A DNA stretch of 38,744 nt from Bacillota bacterium. Lineage in GTDB: Bacteria > Bacillota > Negativicutes > Sporomusales > UBA7701. Positions 32,871-38,744 of the stretch are shown one piece after another (position 1 is the stretch's first letter; every line of letters starts with the position of its first letter). The DNA lies in assembly GCA_023415775.1 (NCBI GenBank), contig JAEZJM010000012.1, forward strand, positions 1-38,744, in the 5' to 3' direction. The notes beneath the pieces are model-generated. The model saw only the letters and a list, made by a program, of their open reading frames with translations. It did not search any database and was not told the origin of the DNA. Made by a program: the position numbers and the translations under genes.

Positions 32871-33335
32871 TTGGCGATAGGGACGTTGGGCGATATCGCC
32901 TTCGAAGTATCGGCGGAAAAGGTCCGTACCTTCGACAGGCTGCGGCGCCGTGGCGGCGCAAGATTCGCCACCCACGACGTTCTCGGAAAGAAGCCGGTCA
33001 AGGAGTTCATCGGCCCGGGGCTGGAAAGCATCGGCTTTTCGATGTTCTTCTCCGTGTCCGCCGGTCTTAACCCGCAGAACGAAATTAAAAAACTCCGCGA
33101 GCTCCGGGACAAGGGGGTACCGCTGGAATTGGTAATCGGCGGCGCGGCCGTCAGCGAGAACCTGTGGGTAATCGAGGAGGTTTCCGAGGACTGGGGCCCG
33201 GTCGACAACAAGGGCAATCTGCTGTTCGCAAGGGTTGACGTGGATCTCCAGGAATATCCGCGCGATTCTGACGCGACGGGCACGGCGACTAACGCCAGCG
33301 CCGCGGCGGCGAGCGGGGAGGAGGAAACTGGGTGA
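32871..33335 (+). CDS. P2 gpU-like tail protein
   Basis: 154 residues. The fold starts MAIGTLGDIAFEVSAEKVRT and runs through FIGPGLESIGFSMFFS and GVPLELVIGG to a low-complexity Ala/Ser/Glu tail (about 138-154). gpU-like proteins terminate the tail tube. TTG at 32871 is favoured: GGGAGG (32857-32862) is 8 nt upstream and gpV's stop is 1 bp before, whereas the in-frame GTG at 32862 overlaps that RBS. In P2, U lies upstream of X and D; here it follows V, a variant order. Confidence 0.78.
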   Translation: MAIGTLGDIAFEVSAEKVRTFDRLRRRGGARFATHDVLGKKPVKEFIGPGLESIGFSMFFSVSAGLNPQNEIKKLRELRDKGVPLELVIGGAAVSENLWVIEEVSEDWGPVDNKGNLLFARVDVDLQEYPRDSDATGTATNASAAAASGEEETG

Positions 33336-33649
33336 GCGAATTCGACGTGACGGCAACTCTGGACAAAATTGATTTCGGCGCCACCGGCGTAAAGGAAATC
33401 CTCCAGAACGTCCGGACCATCCTGACGACGCCGATATACAGCGTACCCCTCGACCGGTTATTCGGCATTGATGCCACGATGCTGGACGAGCCCCTGCCGG
33501 TCGCCCAGGCGAAACTGACCGCGAAGGTTATCGCCGCTGTGCATAAATACGAGCCCCGCTTTCGGGTGACCAGGGTGTTGTATGACGGCAACGCCATCGA
33601 CGGCGTACTCCGGCCGACAGTTAGGGGGAGGATCATCAGTGGAGTTTAA
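33332..33649 (+). CDS. Baseplate wedge protein gpW (GPW/gp25 family)
   Basis: 105 residues, the gp25/gpW lysozyme-like wedge fold: VKEILQNVRTILTTPIYSVPLDRLFGID then a C-terminal strand-helix segment (AKLTAKVIAAVHKYEPRFRV). The GTG start overlaps the gpU stop (GTGA). It joins baseplate wedge to tail. Confidence 0.92.
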   Translation: MSEFDVTATLDKIDFGATGVKEILQNVRTILTTPIYSVPLDRLFGIDATMLDEPLPVAQAKLTAKVIAAVHKYEPRFRVTRVLYDGNAIDGVLRPTVRGRIISGV

Positions 33650-34751
33650 GAATCTACCTCAGATAACGTTTGCGGAGCGTTCGGCCGCGGTGACCGAGGA
33701 GGCTCTCATTGCGAAGTACGAGGAAAAAACGAAAAAGACCTTGTACCCGGGCGACCCAGTGAGGCTGCTGCTGGAGGCTGTGGCTTTCATGTTCGCCCAA
33801 GTCCGTAACGAAATCGACTATACGGGCAAACAGAATCTCCTTGCATACGCTGTCGGCGATAACGAGGATCATCTGGGCGTGTTGGTGGGTACCGACCGCT
33901 TGCAGGCGGCCGCCGCGACAGTGACGCTGCGGTTTACGTTGTCTGCTGCCCAGGGCGGGGCGGTAATTATCCCGGCCGGCACCAGGGCGACTCCCGGGGG
34001 AAACCTGCTGTTTGCCACCACGGCGACGGCGACAATCCCGGCCGGACAGACGTACGTCGACGCCGCCTGCACTGAAACCGGCGCGAAGGGGAACGACTAC
34101 TCCCCCGGCCAGATCAACAAGATCGTCGACCCCATCCAATGGGTGGCCTCAGTGACGAACACGACCAAGAGCGAGGGCGGCGCCGATATCGAAAAGAACG
34201 ACGCGTATCGCGAGCGGATCAGGCTGGCGCCGGAGTCGTTTTCGACGGCCGGCCCCGGCGGCGCGTACGAATACCACGCGAAAAAAGCATCGGCGTTGAT
34301 CGTCGATGTTTCCGTTATCTCCCCCGATCCCGGCGAGGTCGAAATCCGTCCCCTGCTGAGCGGAGGCGAAATTCCCGGCCAGGAGATTCTGGACGCAGTG
34401 ACAGCCACCTGTAACGACAAATCGGTGCGGCCGCTGACCGACCTCGTCAGCGTGCTGGCGCCCACGGTTGTGTCGTACGACGTCGACGCGACGTACTGGA
34501 TCGACAGCGACAACTCGACGGTAGCCGCGACCATTCAAGCGGCTGTGGAGCAGGCTGTGGCTGACTGGGTGCTTTGGCAGAAGTCAAAGCTTGGCCGCGA
34601 TATCAACCCGTCGGAGCTGAACAGGCGCATGGTTAACGCGGGGGCCAAGCGGGTGCTGATTACATCGCCGGTATATACCTCGCTGCTGAAATCCCAGGTA
34701 GCCGTCGTCGATACCGTCGCTGCGGCATTCGGAGGTTTTGAGGATGGCTAA
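33639..34751 (+). CDS. Baseplate J-like protein
   Basis: 370 residues, Baseplate_J family (P2 gpJ, T4 gp6-like wedge). Conserved parts are NEIDYTGKQNLLAYAVGDNEDHLGVLVGTDRL, TFTAxxA-like GGAVIIPAGTRAT, ETGAKGNDYSPGQI, NDAYRERIRLAPESFSTAGPGGAYEYHAK and the C-terminal NRRMVNAGAKRV. GTG 33639 follows AGGGGGAGG by 7 nt and overlaps gpW by 11 nt. Confidence 0.95.
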   Translation: MEFKNLPQITFAERSAAVTEEALIAKYEEKTKKTLYPGDPVRLLLEAVAFMFAQVRNEIDYTGKQNLLAYAVGDNEDHLGVLVGTDRLQAAAATVTLRFTLSAAQGGAVIIPAGTRATPGGNLLFATTATATIPAGQTYVDAACTETGAKGNDYSPGQINKIVDPIQWVASVTNTTKSEGGADIEKNDAYRERIRLAPESFSTAGPGGAYEYHAKKASALIVDVSVISPDPGEVEIRPLLSGGEIPGQEILDAVTATCNDKSVRPLTDLVSVLAPTVVSYDVDATYWIDSDNSTVAATIQAAVEQAVADWVLWQKSKLGRDINPSELNRRMVNAGAKRVLITSPVYTSLLKSQVAVVDTVAAAFGGFEDG

Positions 34752-35391
34752 GTTCCTTCAGTCCGTGAAGATGGCCGATATACTGCCGCCGAACCTTCTG
34801 GGCGATGAGGATGTCCAGGCAATCGCTGAGGCGATAGACACGGAGATGCAACTGCTGGTGGCCGACATCAACCAGGGGCTGCACCTTCCCCGTCTAAACG
34901 AGCTGGTCGAGGCGGTCGTCTCCCTGCTGGCCTGGCAATGGCACGTTGATTTCTACGATTCGGCGTTGCCGATCGAGAAAAAGCGCGAACTGGTCAGGCA
35001 GTCGATAGCCTGGCACCGGCGGAAAGGTACCCCCGGCGTCGTACAGGAAATGGTGTCGACAGTCTTATCGAGCGGCGTTGTCTCCGAATGGTTTGAATAC
35101 GGTGGCGATCCGTACAAGTTCAAGGTTGAGACGGACGAGATAATTACCGACGAGACGGTTTATTACCGTCTTTTCGGTTTGGTCTTTGCCGTCAAGAATG
35201 AGCGCTCTTGGCTGGAAAGCGTGACGATCCGGAGAACCTGGTCGGGGACTACATATTTCGGGGCAGCGCAGGTTTTCGGCAAAACCCTCACCCTGTACCC
35301 TGTTGCGTTTACTATGGACGCGGTTACCGGGCCAACTTATTTCGGAGGTGCGCTGCATAGCGGTAAAATACTGAGTTTGGAGGTGTCGTGA
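34744..35391 (+). CDS. Tail protein I (P2 gpI family)
   Basis: 215 residues: LPPNLLGDEDVQAIAEAIDTE at the N-terminus, LAWQWHVDFYD and KRELVRQSIAWHRRKGTPGVV in the middle are the gpI signature. It anchors tail fibres to the baseplate. ATG 34744 follows GGAGG (34731-34735) and overlaps gpJ by 8 nt. Confidence 0.94.
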   Translation: MAKFLQSVKMADILPPNLLGDEDVQAIAEAIDTEMQLLVADINQGLHLPRLNELVEAVVSLLAWQWHVDFYDSALPIEKKRELVRQSIAWHRRKGTPGVVQEMVSTVLSSGVVSEWFEYGGDPYKFKVETDEIITDETVYYRLFGLVFAVKNERSWLESVTIRRTWSGTTYFGAAQVFGKTLTLYPVAFTMDAVTGPTYFGGALHSGKILSLEVS

Positions 35392-36704
35392 TGGCATTTA
35401 ACGGCATGACGATGACGACTAAGGGCGTCACTCTGCAGACCAAGGTTCAGGCGGGGGCGACGCTCTCGTTCACGAAGATCAAGCTGGGCGACGGTACGTT
35501 GCCCACGGGGGGCACTCTGGAGGCGCTGACCGACCTGGTGAGCCCGAAGCTGATCGTCAATATCGAATCGGTCACCTCGCTGGGAGATGGTACCTGGCGG
35601 GTGCGGGGAACGCTCACGAACACCGGTCTTGCGGCCGGCTTTTTTGTGCGCGAGGTCGGCCTGTTCGGCACCGACCCGGATGACGGCGAGGTCTTGTACT
35701 CGGTGGCCAACGCCGGCAGTCAGTGCGATTACCTGCCGGCCGGGGGCGGCGCCGTGGTGGTCGAGCAGGTTGTGGACATCGTGGTGGCGATCAGCAGCTC
35801 GACCACGGTTACGGCGACGATAGACGAGGCGGCGGTGTTTGTTTCACTCTCGACATACAATGAACACCTTGAAAAAGCGCATCATCTGTGGCAAGCGTCA
35901 ACCGCTTATGCGGTCGGCGATATCGTATACACCGTTGCAGCAAACAGCTCGTTCAAGTTTTTTCAATGCACAGTAGCCGGTACCAGCGGGGCAAATGAGC
36001 CTACCTGGCCAGCTGTCGGCAGTACGGTGGTGGATGGCACTGTCACCTGGCAGTCTCGTCGGCTCGGCAATCATGTACCGTATAATCGCCAGATGTACAC
36101 CACAACAGGCACGCCAACTTTTACTGCTCCGGTATCGGGGCTGTATAAGGTTACCGTCATTGGCGGTGGCGGCGGAGGCGGAGGCGTTAATGTCAGCGGC
36201 TCTGTGGGAGCCTACGCCGGCGGAGGTGGGGCTGGAGGGCTTGCAATAAAACACGTATTTCTTGCTGCTGGCGACAACGTCACTGTGACTGTAGGTGGTG
36301 GCGGGGCTGGAGGCAATGGCCTTGAGGCAGGGTATCAAGGCGGTACTTCGTCCTTTGGCTCACATTGCTCGGCAACCGGCGGCGGCGGCGGAAACTACGC
36401 AAATAGTTCTAGCACAACTAGCGACAATGCCCCCGGCGGTAATGGTGGCATTGGTAGCAGCGGCGATATAAATGGATACGGTGGTACTGGTCAAGCAGGT
36501 ATACCTGACAACATGACAACTGGCTCGTCTGGTTACGGTGGCCCTGGTGGGGCCAGTTATCTATCGAGTGGTCCCGGCATAAATGTAACAGGAACACCGG
36601 CTAATAGCATCCTCGGCGCCGGTGGAATGGGCGCGGTCAAGTTTGGGGCTGGTACGGCGGCCGGCGGCGCAGGCGGCGCCGGCGTTGTCATAGTTGAATG
36701 GTAG
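35391..36704 (+). CDS. Tail fibre / receptor-binding protein with glycine-rich C-terminus
   Basis: 437 residues in three parts. The N-terminal phage tail-collar fibre domain (about 1-150) attaches to the baseplate (TMTTKGVTLQTKVQAGATL, FVREVGLFGTDPDDGEVLYS). A small carbohydrate-binding-like module (about 167-223) runs from LWQASTAYAVGDIVY to TVVDGTVTWQSR. The C-terminal domain (about 235-437) starts TPTFTAPVSGLYKVTVIGGG and is built of glycine runs, as in adhesins with polyglycine sandwiches. That domain likely contacts the host surface. Its DNA (about 36100-36650) is visibly less GC-biased than its neighbours, as expected for a swapped host-range module. ATG 35391 follows GGAGGTG. Confidence 0.88.
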   Translation: MAFNGMTMTTKGVTLQTKVQAGATLSFTKIKLGDGTLPTGGTLEALTDLVSPKLIVNIESVTSLGDGTWRVRGTLTNTGLAAGFFVREVGLFGTDPDDGEVLYSVANAGSQCDYLPAGGGAVVVEQVVDIVVAISSSTTVTATIDEAAVFVSLSTYNEHLEKAHHLWQASTAYAVGDIVYTVAANSSFKFFQCTVAGTSGANEPTWPAVGSTVVDGTVTWQSRRLGNHVPYNRQMYTTTGTPTFTAPVSGLYKVTVIGGGGGGGGVNVSGSVGAYAGGGGAGGLAIKHVFLAAGDNVTVTVGGGGAGGNGLEAGYQGGTSSFGSHCSATGGGGGNYANSSSTTSDNAPGGNGGIGSSGDINGYGGTGQAGIPDNMTTGSSGYGGPGGASYLSSGPGINVTGTPANSILGAGGMGAVKFGAGTAAGGAGGAGVVIVEW

Positions 36705-36717
36705 GGAGGAGAAAACG

Positions 36718-37257
36718 ATGTGGGCAAGAGTTGAAAACGGTAGAGTCGCTGAATTAACGGACATTGACCCGGCCGGGCGGTTTACGCCGGAGATCGTGAA
36801 CCAGTTCAAACAATGCTCGGCAGGTGTGCGGCTAGGGTGGCTCATTGAGGGGGAGTCGTTTACTCCACCTGCTGGCCAGACACCGGAAGCGACTGCTGCC
36901 GCTAAACGTAAAGCCATAAATGCTGAACGCGACAGGCGGGAAGCTGGAGGTTTCGACTATCTCGGCAAGCGATTTGACAGTGATGGCGAAAAAAGTGTTC
37001 CCCGTATCCTAGGCGCCGTGGTTAACGCTGCGGCGGCAATAATGACGGGGAACACCTTTTCCGTTACTTGGACATGCGCGGACAACAGCACTATCGAACT
37101 GAGTGCCCAGCAGCTCCTCGGGCTGGCGGCGTCACTGGCGACACACTCTGACGGCCTGCACCATACAGCCCGGACGCTCAAGCAGGCCGTCGACGACGCG
37201 CTGGAAGCTGGCGCCACGGCGGCGGAAATCGAGGCGCTGCCGGTCTGGGCGGAGTAA
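36718..37257 (+). CDS. DUF4376-domain phage protein
   Basis: 179 residues. The N-terminal ~60 residues (MWARVENGRVAELTDIDPAG) resemble fibre-associated proteins. The remainder is a DUF4376-like domain: RREAGGFDYLGKRFDSDGEK, then FSVTWTCADNSTIELSAQQL and HTARTLKQAVDDAL. Its position directly after the fibre suggests a tail fibre assembly or fibre-tip role (inference). ATG 36718 with AGGGAGGA 7 nt upstream. Confidence 0.82.
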   Translation: MWARVENGRVAELTDIDPAGRFTPEIVNQFKQCSAGVRLGWLIEGESFTPPAGQTPEATAAAKRKAINAERDRREAGGFDYLGKRFDSDGEKSVPRILGAVVNAAAAIMTGNTFSVTWTCADNSTIELSAQQLLGLAASLATHSDGLHHTARTLKQAVDDALEAGATAAEIEALPVWAE

Positions 37258-37267
37258 AAGGAGAGGG

Positions 37268-37465
37268 GTGGGAGAGGTGGAGCACGAGAAGATCGGGGGG
37301 GAATTGGCAAAGCTGACGCCGCCGGTTTTGCTGTCAACAGGCGCTAAGTTCGGATGGTTTACCCTGCAAGACTGGGTTTGCGTGGCCACACTGATTTACA
37401 CCGCTTTCGGGACTCTCTACCTTGTCCTGAAAATCCGGCGCGCGTGGAAAAATCGGGATACCTAG
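37268..37465 (+). CDS. Small phage membrane protein, possible holin
   Basis: 65 residues with one clear membrane segment (WVCVATLIYTAFGTLYLVLKI) followed by a basic tail (RRAWKNRDT). Position between the fibre genes and a second membrane protein/endolysin suggests part of the lysis cassette. GTG 37268 follows AAGGAG closely (4 nt); GTG 37277 in the same frame is an alternative start. No family recognised. Confidence 0.6.
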   Translation: MGEVEHEKIGGELAKLTPPVLLSTGAKFGWFTLQDWVCVATLIYTAFGTLYLVLKIRRAWKNRDT

Positions 37466-37475
37466 GAGGTCTGTC

Positions 37476-37907
37476 ATGGAGATAATAACCGGCATACTTA
37501 CCTGGCTTGAGCAGCACCTGGCGTGGTCGCTGCTCATTATTTTTGCAGCCGTCAACATCCTGGTGCTGGCCGCCATGGCGCTGTTCGTCAAAATCAGGGG
37601 ACTGCCGACCGGCCGATTCAAGGATAGCCTTCGGAATATTCTTTTTGCGATCGACAAAGGCTGCGACGACATGGAGGCGCCGGCGAAACGAGCGAAGGCG
37701 ATCAGCGATTTCCAGCAGCTCATGTTTTGGCCAGTGATAAACCGGTGGCGTGTCTATCCGCCGGCCGCCGTCATAGGATGGATTATCGACGCCGAGGTGG
37801 CGATCATCCGCCGGATGCAAGCGGCGACTGGCATTGAAAATTTGCACCAAGAGGGCGCGCCGGCGGCGCCGGCCGTCCCGGATGATAACCCGGGGGAGGG
37901 AGCATAA
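37476..37907 (+). CDS. Phage holin-like membrane protein
   Basis: 143 residues. One N-terminal hydrophobic segment (about 14-40, LAWSLLIIFAAVNILVLAAM), then a soluble helical part (ILFAIDKGCDDMEAPAKRAKAISDF, VIGWIIDAEVAIIRRMQ) and a Pro/Ala-rich end. Single N-terminal TM plus a soluble amphipathic helix pair resembles the LLH-type holins, but I cannot confirm that. ATG with AGGAGGT upstream. The endolysin gene follows directly after its stop, which supports a lysis role. Confidence 0.68.
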   Translation: MEIITGILTWLEQHLAWSLLIIFAAVNILVLAAMALFVKIRGLPTGRFKDSLRNILFAIDKGCDDMEAPAKRAKAISDFQQLMFWPVINRWRVYPPAAVIGWIIDAEVAIIRRMQAATGIENLHQEGAPAAPAVPDDNPGEGA

Positions 37908-38419
37908 GTGCGAGCACCCATCATCGAAACCGAACTGGCCTTTGCGCGGGGAATGAATCCCAACGAAGGTGTCATGGGGTTTGTGATCCACCAAACTGGG
38001 GCCGAAGACATCGACCCGTCTGCTGATGATATCAATCAATGGCATATCGGCAACGGGTGGTCGGGAATCGGCTACCACTTTGTCATTAGAAAGAGCGGCG
38101 ACGTCGAGCGCGGCCGGCCGGAAGACTGCGAGGGAGCCCATGCACCGGGGCGAACCGGTTTACCCTTGGCGTCCATGTCGCCGGCTGCTTTATCGGCCAG
38201 CTGCCGAACGAAGCACAGCTGCAGTCGCTCGTCAGTCTCCTGGCCGACAAGTGCGAGCAGTACGGCCTGAACCCCATGGGCACACTGCCGAGCGGTAAGG
38301 ACGTCATCAGCGGCCACCGCGACTGGCTGGCGACGGAATGCCCTGGCCAGATGCTTTACTCCATCCTGCCGCAGATCCGGCAGCAGGTGGCCGAGGAGAT
38401 AGCCCAGGGGGTGGCGTAG
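37908..38419 (+). pseudogene. N-acetylmuramoyl-L-alanine amidase endolysin, frameshifted
   Basis: The Amidase_2/PGRP domain is split between two frames. The first (from GTG 37908) gives VMGFVIHQTG with zinc ligand H28, then WSGIGYHFVIRKSGDVERGRP and CEGAHAPG. The second gives NRFTLGVHVAGCFIGQLP, SLVSLLADKCEQYGLNP, then VISGHRDW and TECPG with the other His and Cys zinc ligands, ending at TAG 38417-38419. The switch lies at the GGGG run 38147-38150; one extra G would restore HAPGANRFTLGVH. It is either a real inactivating single-base loss or a sequencing error in a homopolymer. Confidence 0.85.
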
Positions 38420-38420
38420 G

Positions 38421-38492
38421 TTGGACGAGCTGAAGCCTCAAGACCCTTATTGGGAAGTCGTATGGGGGCTTCTGTACGCTGATTTTAATTAG
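38421..38492 (+). CDS. Possible 23-residue phage peptide
   Basis: TTG 38421 is preceded by AGGGGGTG (38406-38413) with 7-nt spacing and encodes MDELKPQDPYWEVVWGLLYA plus DFN before TAG. It lies between endolysin and the spanin-like region. No homology recognised; it may not be translated. Confidence 0.3.
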   Translation: MDELKPQDPYWEVVWGLLYADFN

Positions 38493-38496
38493 GGGG

Positions 38497-38744
38497 GTGA
38501 TACCAATTGACACGCTCAAAAAAATGGCTGTGGCTCTGCTTATTCTTGCTGCTGTTTTTGCTGCCGGTTATTGGGCAGGCGTCCGGGACGGAGCCGGAGA
38601 CAGTGACGCTTACGAGGGCCGATTACAATCAATTAGTCAGCAACTCGCAGAGGCTCGGGCAAATAATCAGCATCTTGCAGACCAGCTCACCGAAGCTCGC
38701 CGCCGACTTGCTGACGGCATTGGACAAGTTAGCGACAGCAGAGA
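38497..38744 (+). CDS. Overlapping frame B: membrane-anchored coiled coil, i-spanin-like
   Basis: From GTG 38497 (or ATG 38524) the other frame encodes a single TM (MAVALLILAAVFAAGYWAGV) followed by a heptad-patterned coiled coil (RLQSISQQLAEARANNQHLA, then DQLTEARRRLADGIG), open to the window end. That is the architecture of an inner-membrane spanin (Rz). Third-position G/C is only about 40%, so it could be a shadow of frame A. Both frames are listed because the sequence cannot decide between them. Confidence 0.35.
   Translation, partial: MIPIDTLKKMAVALLILAAVFAAGYWAGVRDGAGDSDAYEGRLQSISQQLAEARANNQHLADQLTEARRRLADGIGQVSDSR
38507..38744 (+). CDS. Exported helical phage protein (3' end outside window), frame A
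   Basis: TTG 38507 starts MTRSKKWLWLCLFLLLFLLP, a signal peptide or anchor, then ETVTLTRADYNQLVSNSQRL and a helical region; the frame is open to the window end (79 residues visible). An AGGGGGG site precedes it (38491-38497). By my count its third codon positions are about 70% G/C, as expected of a real gene here, which favours this frame over the overlapping one. No lipobox is visible. Position after holin and endolysin suggests a lysis accessory protein. Confidence 0.5.
   Translation, partial: MTRSKKWLWLCLFLLLFLLPVIGQASGTEPETVTLTRADYNQLVSNSQRLGQIISILQTSSPKLAADLLTALDKLATAE

Overview
The window is GC-rich chromosomal DNA from an endospore-forming anaerobe of the Firmicutes. Spore formation is shown directly by a spore photoproduct lyase gene and an alpha/beta-type small acid-soluble spore protein (SASP) gene. 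A GerM-domain lipoprotein and a possible GerD-like protein agree with this. The short ThiC and the torD-moeA pair fit an anaerobe. A Negativicutes/Sporomusaceae-like host is my best guess, but it is inference: no rRNA or other decisive marker is present.

Positions 1-28350 are ordinary core genome in short operons. In order they hold: the 3' end of a branched-chain amino acid binding protein; torD-moeA behind a structured leader; a CoA-disulfide reductase/rhodanese fusion; a minus-strand pair (rhomboid protease and a repeat-containing membrane protein); splB; a YckD-like secreted protein (minus); acpS-nnr; a mazEF (EndoAI/EndoA) module with its own promoter and operator-like palindromes; a metallo-beta-lactamase lipoprotein with DUF3006; an AMIN/Amidase_3 amidase with a GerMN lipoprotein; a TPP riboswitch and thiC; a minus-strand ACT-PAS-sigma54 regulator followed by alr; thiL-tsaE-tsaB-rimI and tsaD, split by a palindromic repeat and an antisense SASP gene; an EutW/EutV-like histidine kinase and ANTAR regulator; an acyltransferase with DUF1405; and CIRCE-groES-groEL.

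Positions 28441-38744 are a P2-like (contractile-tail) prophage remnant. A tyrosine integrase missing its N-terminal part abuts the tape measure gene head to head. Then follow gpX, D, V, U, W, J and I homologues, a glycine-rich tail fibre, a DUF4376 protein, two small membrane proteins (probable holins), a frameshifted amidase endolysin and, at the window edge, two overlapping frames that look like a spanin-type pair. No terminase, portal, capsid, sheath or tube genes lie between the integrase and the tape measure gene, so the prophage has probably lost its early and head regions.

The points most worth following up are: a spore photoproduct lyase with Ala where the Bacillus enzyme has its catalytic Cys141; a two-copy palindromic repeat whose outer arms differ but still pair; a four-site DnaA-box cluster behind tsaD; the torD-moeA leader; the integrase/tape-measure junction; and the dual-frame region at the right end.
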